Shown here: positions 51,208 through 60,537 of the stretch, one piece after another
Position numbering within the stretch: position 1 is the first letter of the stretch
Layout of the letters: each line of letters opens with the position of its first letter
Origin: JAEUMG01 sp046349315
Lineage (GTDB): Bacteria; Pseudomonadota; Alphaproteobacteria; Rhizobiales; Aestuariivirgaceae
DNA: 64,000 nt
Assembly: GCA_046349315.1 (NCBI GenBank)
Contig: JAXMCQ010000020.1
Span: forward strand, 1 to 64,000
Reading direction: 5' to 3'
Position numbers and translations under genes: made by a program
Notes under the pieces: generated by a model
Databases searched by the model: none
Seen by the model: only the letters and a program-made list of their open reading frames with translations
What the model was told of the DNA's origin: nothing

Positions 51208-52086
51208 TTAACCAGCCTTGTCGCGGTTAGCAATGGCGATACCGCCTATCACCAATGCAGCAGACGCGAAGAGCAGCAGCGACAGGGGCTCATCCAGCAA
51301 AACATGTGCAAGAATGACACCAGAGATCGGCTGAAAGAACTGCATGAGCCCGACTTCGGCGATACCTCCGCGTGCCATGGCCCAGAACCAGAGGATGTAG
51401 CCGACCACAGTCACACCAATGGCAAGATAAACAACGCTTGCCCAAGCGATGGCACCTGCAGACGCGAGGTCAGGTGCCGTCACAGCATAGGGGATGACGG
51501 GCGCAAGCACGAGACTGCCAATGACGACCGTCCAATAGGCTGTTCCTTGGGCTGGATAGCCGCTACGCGTCAGATGACCGCCGGTCACGTAGCCAAGGGC
51601 CAGGAAGAAGGCCGCCGCAAACACAAGCGGATCACCAAGTGGCGTGGTCGACTGCGCGGTGACGTTCGAGGTGGAGAGCAGCAGCAACTCGCCAGCCAAG
51701 GCGATCAGGCAGCCGAGCCAGCACAGACCATGCGGGACGCGGCGTTGCGAGACATGCGCCATCAATCCCGTCAAAACCGGCAGGAAGGCGAGGATCATCA
51801 CGCCATGCGTGCCGCTGGTCCGCGTCATGCCGAGGCAGAAGAGGAGCGGAAAGGCGACATAGCTCGACAGGCCCGAAGCGAGGAGCAATGCAATTTGCTT
51901 TCGCTGGCGCGGGAGTGGGAGGCCGAGACCGATTGCGAGTGGAAGGGCCACGACGCCGCCGAGACAGGTGCGCAGGATGGCGACCGTCCAGACCGGCAAT
52001 TCATTGACGGCGAGCTTGGTTGCAACCGGGCCACCGCTCCAGATGACGACGGCAGCGAAGGCGGCCAGGAAGACGGCGCGCGTCAT
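51208..52086 (-). CDS. EamA/DMT family transporter
   Basis: A 292-residue membrane protein with ten hydrophobic segments in two EamA repeats, each ending in a pattern such as FLGLGYVTGGHLTR or GLMQFFQPISGVILAHVLLDEPLS, characteristic of drug/metabolite exporters of the RhaT/EamA group. It lies 43 bp upstream (in transcription) of the CocE paralogue 1, so the two may be cotranscribed. A metabolite or amino-acid export role is inferred. Confidence 0.88.
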   Translation of the reverse strand: MTRAVFLAAFAAVVIWSGGPVATKLAVNELPVWTVAILRTCLGGVVALPLAIGLGLPLPRQRKQIALLLASGLSSYVAFPLLFCLGMTRTSGTHGVMILAFLPVLTGLMAHVSQRRVPHGLCWLGCLIALAGELLLLSTSNVTAQSTTPLGDPLVFAAAFFLALGYVTGGHLTRSGYPAQGTAYWTVVIGSLVLAPVIPYAVTAPDLASAGAIAWASVVYLAIGVTVVGYILWFWAMARGGIAEVGLMQFFQPISGVILAHVLLDEPLSLLLFASAALVIGGIAIANRDKAG

Positions 52087-52175
52087 GGAATGGCCTTAAA
52101 CGGCAGCCGAGAGCTGTTGACGAAATCGCTGGCCGCCCGCAATCTTCCCATCCCCGCCCGTAAGGAGCCTAGACC

Positions 52176-52970
52176 ATGCGTGTCGAAGAGGCCATCGATC
52201 TCGACCGCTACCCGATCGACAAGCCAGACTCGGATGCCTATCGCGCGCTGGTTTCGCGCTGCCGGCGCGATCTTGGCACGGACGGCATGTTCAATCTCGA
52301 AGGCTTGCTTGTCCAGCCGGCGATCGCTCTCGCCGTGGCGCAGGTAAAGCCGATTGTCGAGCGCGAATCCTTCACGCATACGCGCGAGCACAATATCTAT
52401 TTCAAGCCGAAGATCGACGGATTGCCAGCCGATCACCCGGCATTGCGCCAGGTCAGCACGACCAACCACACGATCTGCACGGATCAATTGGCGGGCACGC
52501 TGGTGCGGGCGGTCTACGAGTATCCGGCGATGGCGCGGTTCCTCGCAGCGGTGATGGAAATGCCCACACTCCACATCATGGCCGACCCGCTCGCCGGCGC
52601 CAATGTCATGGAGTATCGCGACGGTGAGGCCTTGAACTGGCATTTCGACCGATCGGAGTTCACCACGACATTGCTTTTGCAAAAACCTGAAGAGGGCGGC
52701 GAGTTCGAATATCGCACCGACTTGCGCAGCGACAGCGATCCCAATTACGACGGCGTGGCGCGCCTGCTCCTCGGCGCCGATCCCGAGGCCAGGATTCTTC
52801 AACTCTCGCCCGGGACACTCAATGTCTTTCGCGGCCGCAATACGGCCCATCGCGTTACAACCACGCAAGGTCGCCGCGCGCGTATCATTGCCGTCTACTC
52901 CTATTACGAGAGGCCGGGCGTCACCTTCAGCGCGGAAGAGCGCATCGGATTTTACGGCCGGGCTGGCTGA
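52176..52970 (+). CDS. 2-oxoglutarate/Fe(II)-dependent oxygenase (BesD/HalD-fold type)
   Basis: A 264-residue non-haem iron enzyme. The facial triad is His156 and Asp158 in NWHFDRSEFTTTLLL and His225 in RNTAHRVTTTQG; Arg236 probably binds 2-oxoglutarate (RRARIIAVYSYYERP). The overall layout and the 69-residue spacing between His ligands resemble the BesD-type radical halogenase family acting on free amino acids, but the HxD motif (Asp retained) predicts a hydroxylase, not a halogenase. Substrate is likely a free amino acid or amine, by family inference. It overlaps the end of the ABC ATPase gene by 19 bp on the opposite strand. Confidence 0.85.
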   Translation: MRVEEAIDLDRYPIDKPDSDAYRALVSRCRRDLGTDGMFNLEGLLVQPAIALAVAQVKPIVERESFTHTREHNIYFKPKIDGLPADHPALRQVSTTNHTICTDQLAGTLVRAVYEYPAMARFLAAVMEMPTLHIMADPLAGANVMEYRDGEALNWHFDRSEFTTTLLLQKPEEGGEFEYRTDLRSDSDPNYDGVARLLLGADPEARILQLSPGTLNVFRGRNTAHRVTTTQGRRARIIAVYSYYERPGVTFSAEERIGFYGRAG

Positions 52971-53947
52971 GCCGGCCGATTCAACGGAAAATGGCAGCGA
53001 TAGGACCGCCCCGGCGGCTCGGTCGTAACCTGCGGCGCATGGCTCCGGCAATAGTCCTGCATCTGCGGACACCTTGGGTGGAATTCACAGCCCGAAGGCC
53101 GGTTGCGCAGGCTTGCGACTTCACCGGTGAGCACGACCCCGGTGCGGCGCTTGGCAGGATCGGGATGCGGTTGTGCTGCGATCAAGCCTTGCGTGTAGGG
53201 GTGAGCAGGATCCGGGAAGATATCGGCGGTGCGGCCCTTCTCGACGAAACGGCCCATATACATGATCGCCGTCTCGTCGCTCACATGGCGGACCACGGCG
53301 AGATTGTGGGTGATGATCACATAGGTGAGGCCGAACTCGCCCTGCAGGCGCGCCAGGAGATTGAGAATCTCGCCCTGAACGGAGACGTCAAGCCCGGCCG
53401 TCGGCTCATCGGCGATGATGAGCTTTGGATTAAGTGCGATGGCGCGCGCGACACCGACGCGGCGCGCCTGGCCGCCCGACAGTTGATGCGGATAGCGGCT
53501 GGCGAAATCCTTCGGCAGTCCAACCAACGCAAGCAGCCGGTGGGCCTCTGATGCGAGGTCCTTATCCTTCATCCCGTGTACGACAAAGGGTTCCGCAACA
53601 AGCGACTGCACAGTGCGGCGCGGCGACAGGCTCGACACCGGATCCTGGAACATCATCGAGACTTCGCGGTGATAGTCCCTACCCGCCTTCCCATGGGCGA
53701 AGGGATTTTTGCCGTCGAAGCTCACTTCGCCCGAGGCAATCGGCGTCAGGCCGACAATGGCACGCGCCAAGGTCGACTTGCCGGAGCCGCTTTCACCGAC
53801 AATTGCGAGCGTTGTGCCTCGCGCGACATCGAAGGACACATCGAGCACGGCATCGATGAAACGCGGCGATAGGCCGGTGAACATCGCCTTCACGGGTCCT
53901 GCAATCATGTAACGGACGTTGAGGTTGCGGACCGCTAGCAGGCTCAC
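52952..53947 (-). CDS. Peptide-type ABC transporter ATP-binding protein (DppF/OppF-like)
   Basis: A 331-residue ATPase of a peptide/opine/nickel-type importer. Walker A is GESGSGKST (51-59), the signature is LSGGQARRVGVARA, Walker B is LIIADEPTAGLD, and the C-terminal oligopeptide/dipeptide domain has a Cys-rich block (GCEFHPRCPQMQDYCRSHAP) as in OppD/F proteins. The GTG start at 53947 overlaps the upstream gene's TGA (GTGA) and has GGAGG 8 bp before it; the frame extends further upstream. It is the last gene of the importer operon. Confidence 0.93.
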   Translation of the reverse strand: MSLLAVRNLNVRYMIAGPVKAMFTGLSPRFIDAVLDVSFDVARGTTLAIVGESGSGKSTLARAIVGLTPIASGEVSFDGKNPFAHGKAGRDYHREVSMMFQDPVSSLSPRRTVQSLVAEPFVVHGMKDKDLASEAHRLLALVGLPKDFASRYPHQLSGGQARRVGVARAIALNPKLIIADEPTAGLDVSVQGEILNLLARLQGEFGLTYVIITHNLAVVRHVSDETAIMYMGRFVEKGRTADIFPDPAHPYTQGLIAAQPHPDPAKRRTGVVLTGEVASLRNRPSGCEFHPRCPQMQDYCRSHAPQVTTEPPGRSYRCHFPLNRPAQPARP

Positions 53948-54921
53948 CTCGGCGAACCTCCGACCAGGTGGCAGCGCGCGGCATGGCCTTTGCCGACTAC
54001 CCGTGCCGCCGGGCGCTCGCGGCGGCACACGTCCATCACCTCCGAGCAGCGCGGTGCGAAGATGCATGATTGCGGTATGGCGCGGAGATTGGGCACGTCG
54101 CCCGGAATAACCGGTAATTCACGGGTTATATTCTCGATGCGAGCGGGGTCGCATTCGACAAGGGCACGCGTATAGGGATGTTGCGGGCGATCGAAGATAT
54201 CGAAGACCGGCCCCTGCTCCACGACCTCGCCGGCATAGAGCACCACAACACTGTCGCAGATTTCAGCAACCGCGCCGAGATTGTGCGAGATGAAGAGTAT
54301 CGAGCCGTTTAGTTCCGCGCGCAATTCGCGCAAGAGATGCAGGACCTGCGCTTCCAATGTCACGTCGAGGGCGGTGGTGATTTCATCGGCGATGAGGAGT
54401 TCGGGCTTCTGGAGAAGGCTCATGGCGATGCAGATGCGTTGGCGCATGCCGCCCGAGAATTCGGCCGGATAGCGCGAGAGCTGCTCGCGCGCATCGGGAA
54501 TGCCGACGCGCTTCAGGGCCTCCGCCGCCTTGGCGAGCTTGTCGGCGCGCGATGTCTTGTTGCGATACTGAATATCGAGCATCTGCTGGCCGATGCTCCT
54601 CACCGGGTTGAGCGAGGTCATCGGATCCTGGAAGATCATCGCGAGACGCGTGCCGCGAAGGCCGCGCATTTCTTCTGCCGGAAGCGTGAGGAGATCCTTG
54701 CCGAGCAGTTCGATCTCTCCGCCGGTGACGACGGCGTTGCCGGGCAACAGCCGCATCAAGGCGAGCGCCAATGTCGATTTGCCCGACCCACTTTCGCCGA
54801 CAATGCCGACAATCTGGCCGCGCGGCACATCGATATTGACGTTCCGCAAGGGATAAACCGGGCCCTGTTGCGTGTCGAAGCGGATCGACAGGTCTTTGAT
54901 ATCGGCGATGCTCTCGCTCAT
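53944..54921 (-). CDS. Peptide-type ABC transporter ATP-binding protein (DppD/OppD-like)
   Basis: A 325-residue ATPase, partner of the DppF-like protein. Walker A is GESGSGKST (42-50), the signature is FSGGMRQRICIAMS and the C-terminal Cys block is SCIFAPRCSEVMDVCRRERP. The Walker B region reads LLIADEITTALD: the catalytic Glu180 is present but the Pro usual in DEPT is Ile181. The start overlaps the permease stop by 4 bp. The two ATPases would form the asymmetric motor of the importer. Confidence 0.93.
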   Translation of the reverse strand: MSESIADIKDLSIRFDTQQGPVYPLRNVNIDVPRGQIVGIVGESGSGKSTLALALMRLLPGNAVVTGGEIELLGKDLLTLPAEEMRGLRGTRLAMIFQDPMTSLNPVRSIGQQMLDIQYRNKTSRADKLAKAAEALKRVGIPDAREQLSRYPAEFSGGMRQRICIAMSLLQKPELLIADEITTALDVTLEAQVLHLLRELRAELNGSILFISHNLGAVAEICDSVVVLYAGEVVEQGPVFDIFDRPQHPYTRALVECDPARIENITRELPVIPGDVPNLRAIPQSCIFAPRCSEVMDVCRRERPAARVVGKGHAARCHLVGGSPR

Positions 54922-55802
54922 ACGATCCGCCGCAATCGCGGATCGAGCATGTCGCGCAAGGACTCACCGAGGAAGGTGAAGCCAAGCGTTGTGATGATTA
55001 GGGGTATCCCGCCAGCCACCACGATCCACGGCGCCTCGCGGATAAGGGTGTAGCCCTCCTGAAGAATGCGGCCCCAGCTTGGCGCCGGCGGCGGAATGCC
55101 CATGCCGAGATAGGTCAACCCCGCCTCGAGCGCAACAACAGATGGGATATCCATGCTGGCAATGATGAGCAAAGGCCCCACCACGTTGGGGAGTATGTGA
55201 ATGGCGATGATGCGCAAGGGCGAGGCGCCAAGCGATCGGATTGCTTGCACATATTCGGAGTTCTTGAGCGAGAGCGTGGCGGTCCGGGTCAGGCGCGCAT
55301 AGGCGGGCGTCTGGACGAGAATGACAACGAACATGAGAGTCGTGACGCTGGCGCCGAGCAATGTCGCAACCGTCAAGCCCATGATGACGGTGGGAAACGA
55401 GTAAATTGAATCGAAAAGCAACATCAGAAGATTATCGAGCCAGCGCGGTCCGTAGCCGGCGATAAGGCCGAGACTAATGCCGATGCAAAGCGCGATGCCG
55501 ATCGTGGAAATGCCGACGCTGAGCGCAATGCGGCTGCCCATGATGATCCGGCTGAAAATATCGCGGCCGAGATTGTCGGTGCCGAACCAATGGGCGAGCG
55601 AGGGCGGCTGGAGCTTGTCCGGAATGTTCAATTTGAAGGGATCATAGGGCACGATCCACGGTGCGAATATGCCGCAAAAAACGACGATCGCCACGAGCGT
55701 CAGGCCGAGCATGGCGAGCGGATCGCGGGCGAGCCGGCGCCTCAAGAGCGTCAAGGCGCCGGGAGGCGCGGGAGCGACGGCCTCAAAGAGTTGCGCGGAC
55801 AC
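54918..55802 (-). CDS. Peptide-type ABC transporter permease (DppC/OppC-like)
   Basis: A permease of about 294 residues with six membrane helices and the family N-terminal block RDPLAMLGLTLVAIVVFCGIFAPWIVPYDPF, GTDNLGRDIFSRIIMGSRIALSVG, and the EAA-type loop YVQAIRSLGASPLRIIAIHILPNV. The GTG at 55802 is preferred, giving VSAQLFEAVAP and an overlap of 20 bp with the upstream permease; ATG 55847 is possible but overlaps 65 bp. It pairs with the DppB-like protein. Confidence 0.9.
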   Translation of the reverse strand: MSAQLFEAVAPAPPGALTLLRRRLARDPLAMLGLTLVAIVVFCGIFAPWIVPYDPFKLNIPDKLQPPSLAHWFGTDNLGRDIFSRIIMGSRIALSVGISTIGIALCIGISLGLIAGYGPRWLDNLLMLLFDSIYSFPTVIMGLTVATLLGASVTTLMFVVILVQTPAYARLTRTATLSLKNSEYVQAIRSLGASPLRIIAIHILPNVVGPLLIIASMDIPSVVALEAGLTYLGMGIPPPAPSWGRILQEGYTLIREAPWIVVAGGIPLIITTLGFTFLGESLRDMLDPRLRRIV

Positions 55803-56727
55803 GAGGATCGAGCCAAGCAATGAGAATGTCGGATATGGGCATGGCAAGCGCGAAGAGTGCCACCGTCGTCAACACGCCGCCCTGGACGACCGGAAAATTC
55901 CGCATATTTGCGGCATCGACAATGAGCTTACCGATACCGGGCCTCGCGAAAATCGATTCGACGAAGACCGCACTCGACAGCAACCCGCCAATGGCGACCG
56001 CCAAGAGTGTGATGGTCGGCAGGATCGCGATGCGCAGCGCATAGGACTTGACGATGCGGTATTCCGGCAGACCAAAGGCACGCGCGGTGCGTATGTGATG
56101 CTCACCCATGACTTCAAGCATCGAGGCGCGCACGATGCGCGAAAGATAGCCGACCCAGCCAAGCCCCAAGGCGAAAGCGGGCATGATGAGATGGATCGCC
56201 TGGTCGAGATAATCGCCCCTTTCGCCGGCCCCGATCACCGGCAGCCAACCCAGTTCGATGGCAAAGAAAAGAATGACATAGATCGCAACAACGAATGACG
56301 GGATCGATATGGTGCCGACGGAAATGACGGCCGTGAACTTGTCGATGAAAGAGTTTCGCCTGATCGCCGAGTAACAACCCAGGGGAATGCCGATCAAAGC
56401 GGCCCAGCCGAGGCCGGTGGCAATCAAGATCAGCGTATAGGGCAGATTGTCGAGCACGATCTGGGTGACTGGGCGTTGGCTCCACATGTCGGTGCCGAGG
56501 TTGCCCTGCAGGATGCGGCCGAAGAAGGTCGCAAGCTGCACGGGCACCGGATCATTGAGTCCCAGTTCCGCTGTGATGCGCGCCTTCATTTCAGCGCTGG
56601 CACGGGAGCCGAGCATGATCGTCGCCGGATCGCCGGGGATCATTTTCAGTGCAGTGAAAAGCATCACCATCGAGGTGAGGCAGATCAGAATTGCCAGGCC
56701 GGTGCGCTGAAAGGCGTAAAGGAGCAT
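55783..56727 (-). CDS. Peptide-type ABC transporter permease (DppB/OppB-like)
   Basis: A 314-residue permease with six membrane helices. The N-terminal block LKMIPGDPATIMLG and ELGLNDPVPVQLATFFGRILQGNLG is diagnostic of the DppB/OppB group, and the EAA loop is HHIRTARAFGLPEYRIVKSYALRIAILPTIT. It starts 45 bp after the binding-protein gene. Transport substrates of this class are di/oligopeptides, opines, nickel or glutathione; none is singled out by sequence. Confidence 0.93.
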   Translation of the reverse strand: MLLYAFQRTGLAILICLTSMVMLFTALKMIPGDPATIMLGSRASAEMKARITAELGLNDPVPVQLATFFGRILQGNLGTDMWSQRPVTQIVLDNLPYTLILIATGLGWAALIGIPLGCYSAIRRNSFIDKFTAVISVGTISIPSFVVAIYVILFFAIELGWLPVIGAGERGDYLDQAIHLIMPAFALGLGWVGYLSRIVRASMLEVMGEHHIRTARAFGLPEYRIVKSYALRIAILPTITLLAVAIGGLLSSAVFVESIFARPGIGKLIVDAANMRNFPVVQGGVLTTVALFALAMPISDILIAWLDPRVRATL

Positions 56728-56772
56728 CTCGCCAAAGGAAGCAGGCTGGATTTCTCCAGCCTGCTTTCAACC

Positions 56773-58329
56773 TCACGCTTTTTTGGTGATTTCCACGAGA
56801 ACTTCACCGCCCGTATCGAAGCCGGGCACGATGGTATCCTTCTGCGCGTAGTTCAACGGATCATTGGTGATCCAGACATAGGCGCCGGTATCTTCCATGA
56901 TCTCCTGCATGCGCAGATAGATCTCGTTGCGCTTCGCTGTATCGGTTTCACCAAGCCCCTTCACCCAGAGGTCTTCGAATTCGGGATCGGACCAGCGCTC
57001 CCAATTCCACACGCCGACCTGATTCTTGAGGAACCATTGGATGCCGTCGGAGGGATCCGGCGACATGCGGTAGCGCATCCACCACATTTGCAATGTCTTC
57101 CACTCGTCACCCTTGGATTCAAGGCCGAGATTCCAGAACGGCCCGGAGTCGAGTGGGATGATGTCGACCTTGATGCCGACATCGGCAAGGTTCGCCTGAA
57201 CCACCTGAGCGGCCGTCACGCGGTAGGCTTCGTTCAATGTCTTGAACTCGAGCGAGAGGTCGCTGACGCCTGCTTCCTTGAGAAGGGCGCGGGCTTCGTC
57301 CGGGTTATACGAATATTTCGACGTCGTGCGATGCCCGGTGACGCCCTCGGTGACGATGCCGTGAGACACCGAAGCGACACCGCCATAGGCCGCATCGAGA
57401 ATCGACTTGACGTCGATCGCCCGCTGGATGGCCTTGCGGACCCGAATATCCTTGAGCTTCTCATGCTGCGTGTTAAGGCCGATCCAGGTGAAATACGGAC
57501 CTGGCACGGGGGTAAGCTTGGTACCCGCCGGCATGCCCTTGCCATAGCGCGCGGCGGTCTCCGGCAAGACGCCCGTGATATCGACTTCACCGGCCTCGAA
57601 TGCGAGTTCCGCCGCCTTGGTATCCTCGACATTGATGAACTGAACTTCCGTGAAGGCGACCGGCGTTCCGGTCCAGTCAGGATTCGCCTTCAGCACCACG
57701 CGCTGCTTAGGCGTCCATTCCACCATCGTGTAGGGGCCGCACTGGCCGGGCAGCTCGGTCGTGAATTTCTGATCTTTCAGTTTCTCGACTGCGGCTTTCG
57801 GAACGATCGAGCCCGATTCCGAAGCGACGCCCATAAGGAATGTCGCCGCAAAGGGCGATTTGAGGACAATCACGCCGCTGAGCTTGTCTTTGACGTCGAC
57901 CTTTTCGAGCGTCGGATAGCGCGCCGCCCAATCGGACTTCAGCATGCGTTCAAGCGAGAATTTTACGTCCTCGGCGGTCACTTCGCCGCTGTCGCCGCTC
58001 CACTTGAAGCCGGGCTTCAGCGTGAATGAAATGTGGGTCGGATCATCCTGGTTGATCTTCTCGACATAGTCGGACGGCGCCCAATCCCAGGCATCACCCT
58101 TCTTCACCGGAACCGCCAGACGCGGCAGGCAGGCATACTGGATTGACGTTTCGGCGCCGCCGATCATGTACCCGGGGTCGAGAACCTGAATATCGGCTTC
58201 CATTCGTACTTTAAGCAAGCCGCCATCTGCCGCGAGCACCTGTTCGGGCTTGATGCCGAGGAGACCGGCGGCGGAAATGACAGCCGCGCTTTTGAGCAGG
58301 GTGCGCCTGCTCAGACCATTCTTAACCAT
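56773..58329 (-). CDS. ABC transporter substrate-binding protein, family 5 (peptide-type)
   Basis: A 518-residue periplasmic binding protein of the SBP family 5. A twin-arginine signal (SRRTLLKSAAV) ends at about VLAAD. Family blocks are VRMEADIQVLDPGYM, ISFTLKPGFKWSGDSGEVTAEDVKFSLERML, GQCGPYTMVEWTPKQRVVLKANPDW and IRVRKAIQRAIDVKSILDAAYGGVA. GGGAGGGTAAA precedes the ATG. As the first transport gene after a CocE-type hydrolase, it would deliver a peptide-like or acylated amine/amino-ester ligand to the permease pair. Confidence 0.93.
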   Translation of the reverse strand: MVKNGLSRRTLLKSAAVISAAGLLGIKPEQVLAADGGLLKVRMEADIQVLDPGYMIGGAETSIQYACLPRLAVPVKKGDAWDWAPSDYVEKINQDDPTHISFTLKPGFKWSGDSGEVTAEDVKFSLERMLKSDWAARYPTLEKVDVKDKLSGVIVLKSPFAATFLMGVASESGSIVPKAAVEKLKDQKFTTELPGQCGPYTMVEWTPKQRVVLKANPDWTGTPVAFTEVQFINVEDTKAAELAFEAGEVDITGVLPETAARYGKGMPAGTKLTPVPGPYFTWIGLNTQHEKLKDIRVRKAIQRAIDVKSILDAAYGGVASVSHGIVTEGVTGHRTTSKYSYNPDEARALLKEAGVSDLSLEFKTLNEAYRVTAAQVVQANLADVGIKVDIIPLDSGPFWNLGLESKGDEWKTLQMWWMRYRMSPDPSDGIQWFLKNQVGVWNWERWSDPEFEDLWVKGLGETDTAKRNEIYLRMQEIMEDTGAYVWITNDPLNYAQKDTIVPGFDTGGEVLVEITKKA

Positions 58330-58433
58330 ACTTTACCCTCCCTGGGATTTTCTTGTCTGAGGCAAATACCGGCCCGGAACACTGGACCGGAGTTGAATAC
58401 CTGTCAAATTTGTTTGCCTAAACTCTCTTTAAT

Positions 58434-60470
58434 TCAAACATTATCGCGCTTGATCGAACGCTTGAAGTCCCGCGCCAGAAATGGCTTGCCCTTCTCAAAG
58501 GTCCTGACCTTGCCCTCCATGTGGAAATGGGTCTTGTCGGATGTCATGACCAGTTGGGTCTCGACGCGTGCATCCCAATCGCCGCGTTGGTAATGGGCCG
58601 TACACGCCACGAGCGAGCGAACCGTGCTCGGATCGCGCCAGCCGATGCCGTAGTCCTTGAGCTTAGTATAGCTGATTTTGGTGCCGATCTCGTCGATCAC
58701 ATAGGTTCCGTCATTGCGCTTGATAACGAAATTGGTGCGCTCGTTCTCGATGTCCTTGATGATGTGACGGGTCTCGGCGCCGGCATCCTTGATGGTGATG
58801 GGCGCCGGCTGCGACTGCTCTTGTGACGCAAACTGGACCTTGGCGAGGCCACGCTCGGAGGTGAGGGCCGGAATCTCGATCGACGACTTCGCTGGATCGA
58901 TAGTGACCGTCGCCACTTCCGGCGATGGCCAGGCGATCGGCCAGTAACTGGTCGAAACCGAGACCCGCAGACGGTGGCCTGCGGGAATCGTCTGAGCGAT
59001 TTCGTTCAGTTCGACCGTTACGTCATAATACTGCCCCGGCTTGAGCGGCGCCGGCTTCTCATGGCTGTCGCGGTGGGCGAGGTTGAGGAGCCCATAGGTA
59101 ATGCGCTCGACCGAACCGTCGGGATGAATGGAGTTCAGACGTACCGCAACCTGCGCTTGCCGCTTATCCGCCGCGATGCGCAAGCGCACCTGGCTGCGCC
59201 CGACGATCGCCAGCGATTTCCTCAAGGGTGCGCCGTCGAAGACCAGCGAGCCGGCATCGTCCTCGCGCTGATCGAGCGCCAGCTCCGGCGCAATCTTGCC
59301 CAAGGCATAGGCACACCATTCGCCCGAGCCGAGGCCCGTTGTCAGTGGCGATGATACCGATCTCGGCTTGGCCCTGCTGCGCTTGGCCTCCAACCTGCCG
59401 TCGCCAAGATAGAGCGTCTCCGCCTTGATATTCTTGTTCGGCCATTCTTGCAGACCGATCCAGTGACCCTTGCGACTATCGAAATGCGGCTTCGGCTTCT
59501 CGGAATCCTGCAGCCAAAGCCGCAGGGCCGGATCATTTTCTACCCCAGTATCCTTGCCTTTGAGCCAATGATCCCACCAGCGTTTGCATTCCTGCAGGAA
59601 GCCGATGGCTGGACCCGGGACGCCGACATGGGGATATTTATGACCCCAAGGGCCGGCAATGCCCTTGGCCGGGCCCTTCAAATTCTCAACATTGCGGAAG
59701 ACCGCCGCAGTATAGCCGTCGACCCAACCGCTCACCGTCAGGACGGGACACTGGATGGCCTCGTAATTCTCGCAGACGGAACCGTGCTTCCAGAACGCGT
59801 CGCGCCGCTGATGCTCCATCCACAACATCGGGTAGCAATCCATGTTGTCGACGCGATACTTCCACAGATCCCGCCAGCGATCCTTACCGACGATTTCCGG
59901 GTCGGGCGGAAGTGCGCCAATCGTGAAGAAATATCCGCCCCAATCCAGCGTGTCGTTGAGAACGCAGCCGCCCATGAAATGCACATCATCGGCGTAACGA
60001 TCGACCGTCGAACAGAGTGAAATGACGGCCTTCAGCGCCGGCGGCCGGCGTGCGGCGACCTGCAATCCATTGAAGCCGCCCCAGGAGATGCCGATCATGC
60101 CAACGCTGCCAGTGCACCAGGGCTGCTTCGACAGCCAGTCGATGATCTCCAGCGCGTCGTCCTGTTCGCGCTTATGGTATTCATCCTGCACGAGGCCGTC
60201 GGAATCGCCCGAGCCCGCAATATCAACACGCGCCACGCAATAGCCATTGGCCGCGAACCAGTAGTGCGTCTCATCATCGCGCGGGCGGGTTCCGTCGCGG
60301 CGACGATAGGGGATGTATTCTAGGATCGCGGGAACCGGGCGCTTCTTCTCGTCCTTGGGTAGCAACAAGCGTGCCGCGAGACGCCGTCCATCCTTCATCG
60401 GAATCCAGGCAATCTCGACATTCTCCACGACATTGCGATAGTCGCGGACCTTCGCACCCTTCAACGGCAT
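58434..60470 (-). CDS. CocE/NonD family hydrolase, paralogue 2
   Basis: A 678-residue serine hydrolase with the same layout as the product at 49143: RVDIAGSGDSDG, nucleophile Ser129 in MIGISWGGFNGLQVAARRP, SGWVDGYTAAVFRN, GPWGHKYPHVG, jelly-roll from about 340 and a C-terminal extension (RGDWDARVETQLVMTSDKTHFHMEG). The ATG at 60470 with GGGAGGC just upstream is preferred to the TTG at 60482. It lies 104 bp upstream of the binding-protein gene on the same strand, so it probably leads the importer operon and acts on the imported compound in the cytoplasm. Confidence 0.9.
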   Translation of the reverse strand: MPLKGAKVRDYRNVVENVEIAWIPMKDGRRLAARLLLPKDEKKRPVPAILEYIPYRRRDGTRPRDDETHYWFAANGYCVARVDIAGSGDSDGLVQDEYHKREQDDALEIIDWLSKQPWCTGSVGMIGISWGGFNGLQVAARRPPALKAVISLCSTVDRYADDVHFMGGCVLNDTLDWGGYFFTIGALPPDPEIVGKDRWRDLWKYRVDNMDCYPMLWMEHQRRDAFWKHGSVCENYEAIQCPVLTVSGWVDGYTAAVFRNVENLKGPAKGIAGPWGHKYPHVGVPGPAIGFLQECKRWWDHWLKGKDTGVENDPALRLWLQDSEKPKPHFDSRKGHWIGLQEWPNKNIKAETLYLGDGRLEAKRSRAKPRSVSSPLTTGLGSGEWCAYALGKIAPELALDQREDDAGSLVFDGAPLRKSLAIVGRSQVRLRIAADKRQAQVAVRLNSIHPDGSVERITYGLLNLAHRDSHEKPAPLKPGQYYDVTVELNEIAQTIPAGHRLRVSVSTSYWPIAWPSPEVATVTIDPAKSSIEIPALTSERGLAKVQFASQEQSQPAPITIKDAGAETRHIIKDIENERTNFVIKRNDGTYVIDEIGTKISYTKLKDYGIGWRDPSTVRSLVACTAHYQRGDWDARVETQLVMTSDKTHFHMEGKVRTFEKGKPFLARDFKRSIKRDNV

Positions 60471-60537
60471 GTTGCCTCCCAATCTCTTCTGATATGAACT
60501 AAGCCTTTGGAAAATTTGAAGTCAATGAAAGGCAGCC

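Noticed and set aside
56476..58029. Long plus-strand frame (517 codons) over the ABC binding protein gene
   Set aside because: Opposite a well-supported family 5 binding protein; composition is that of an antisense frame.
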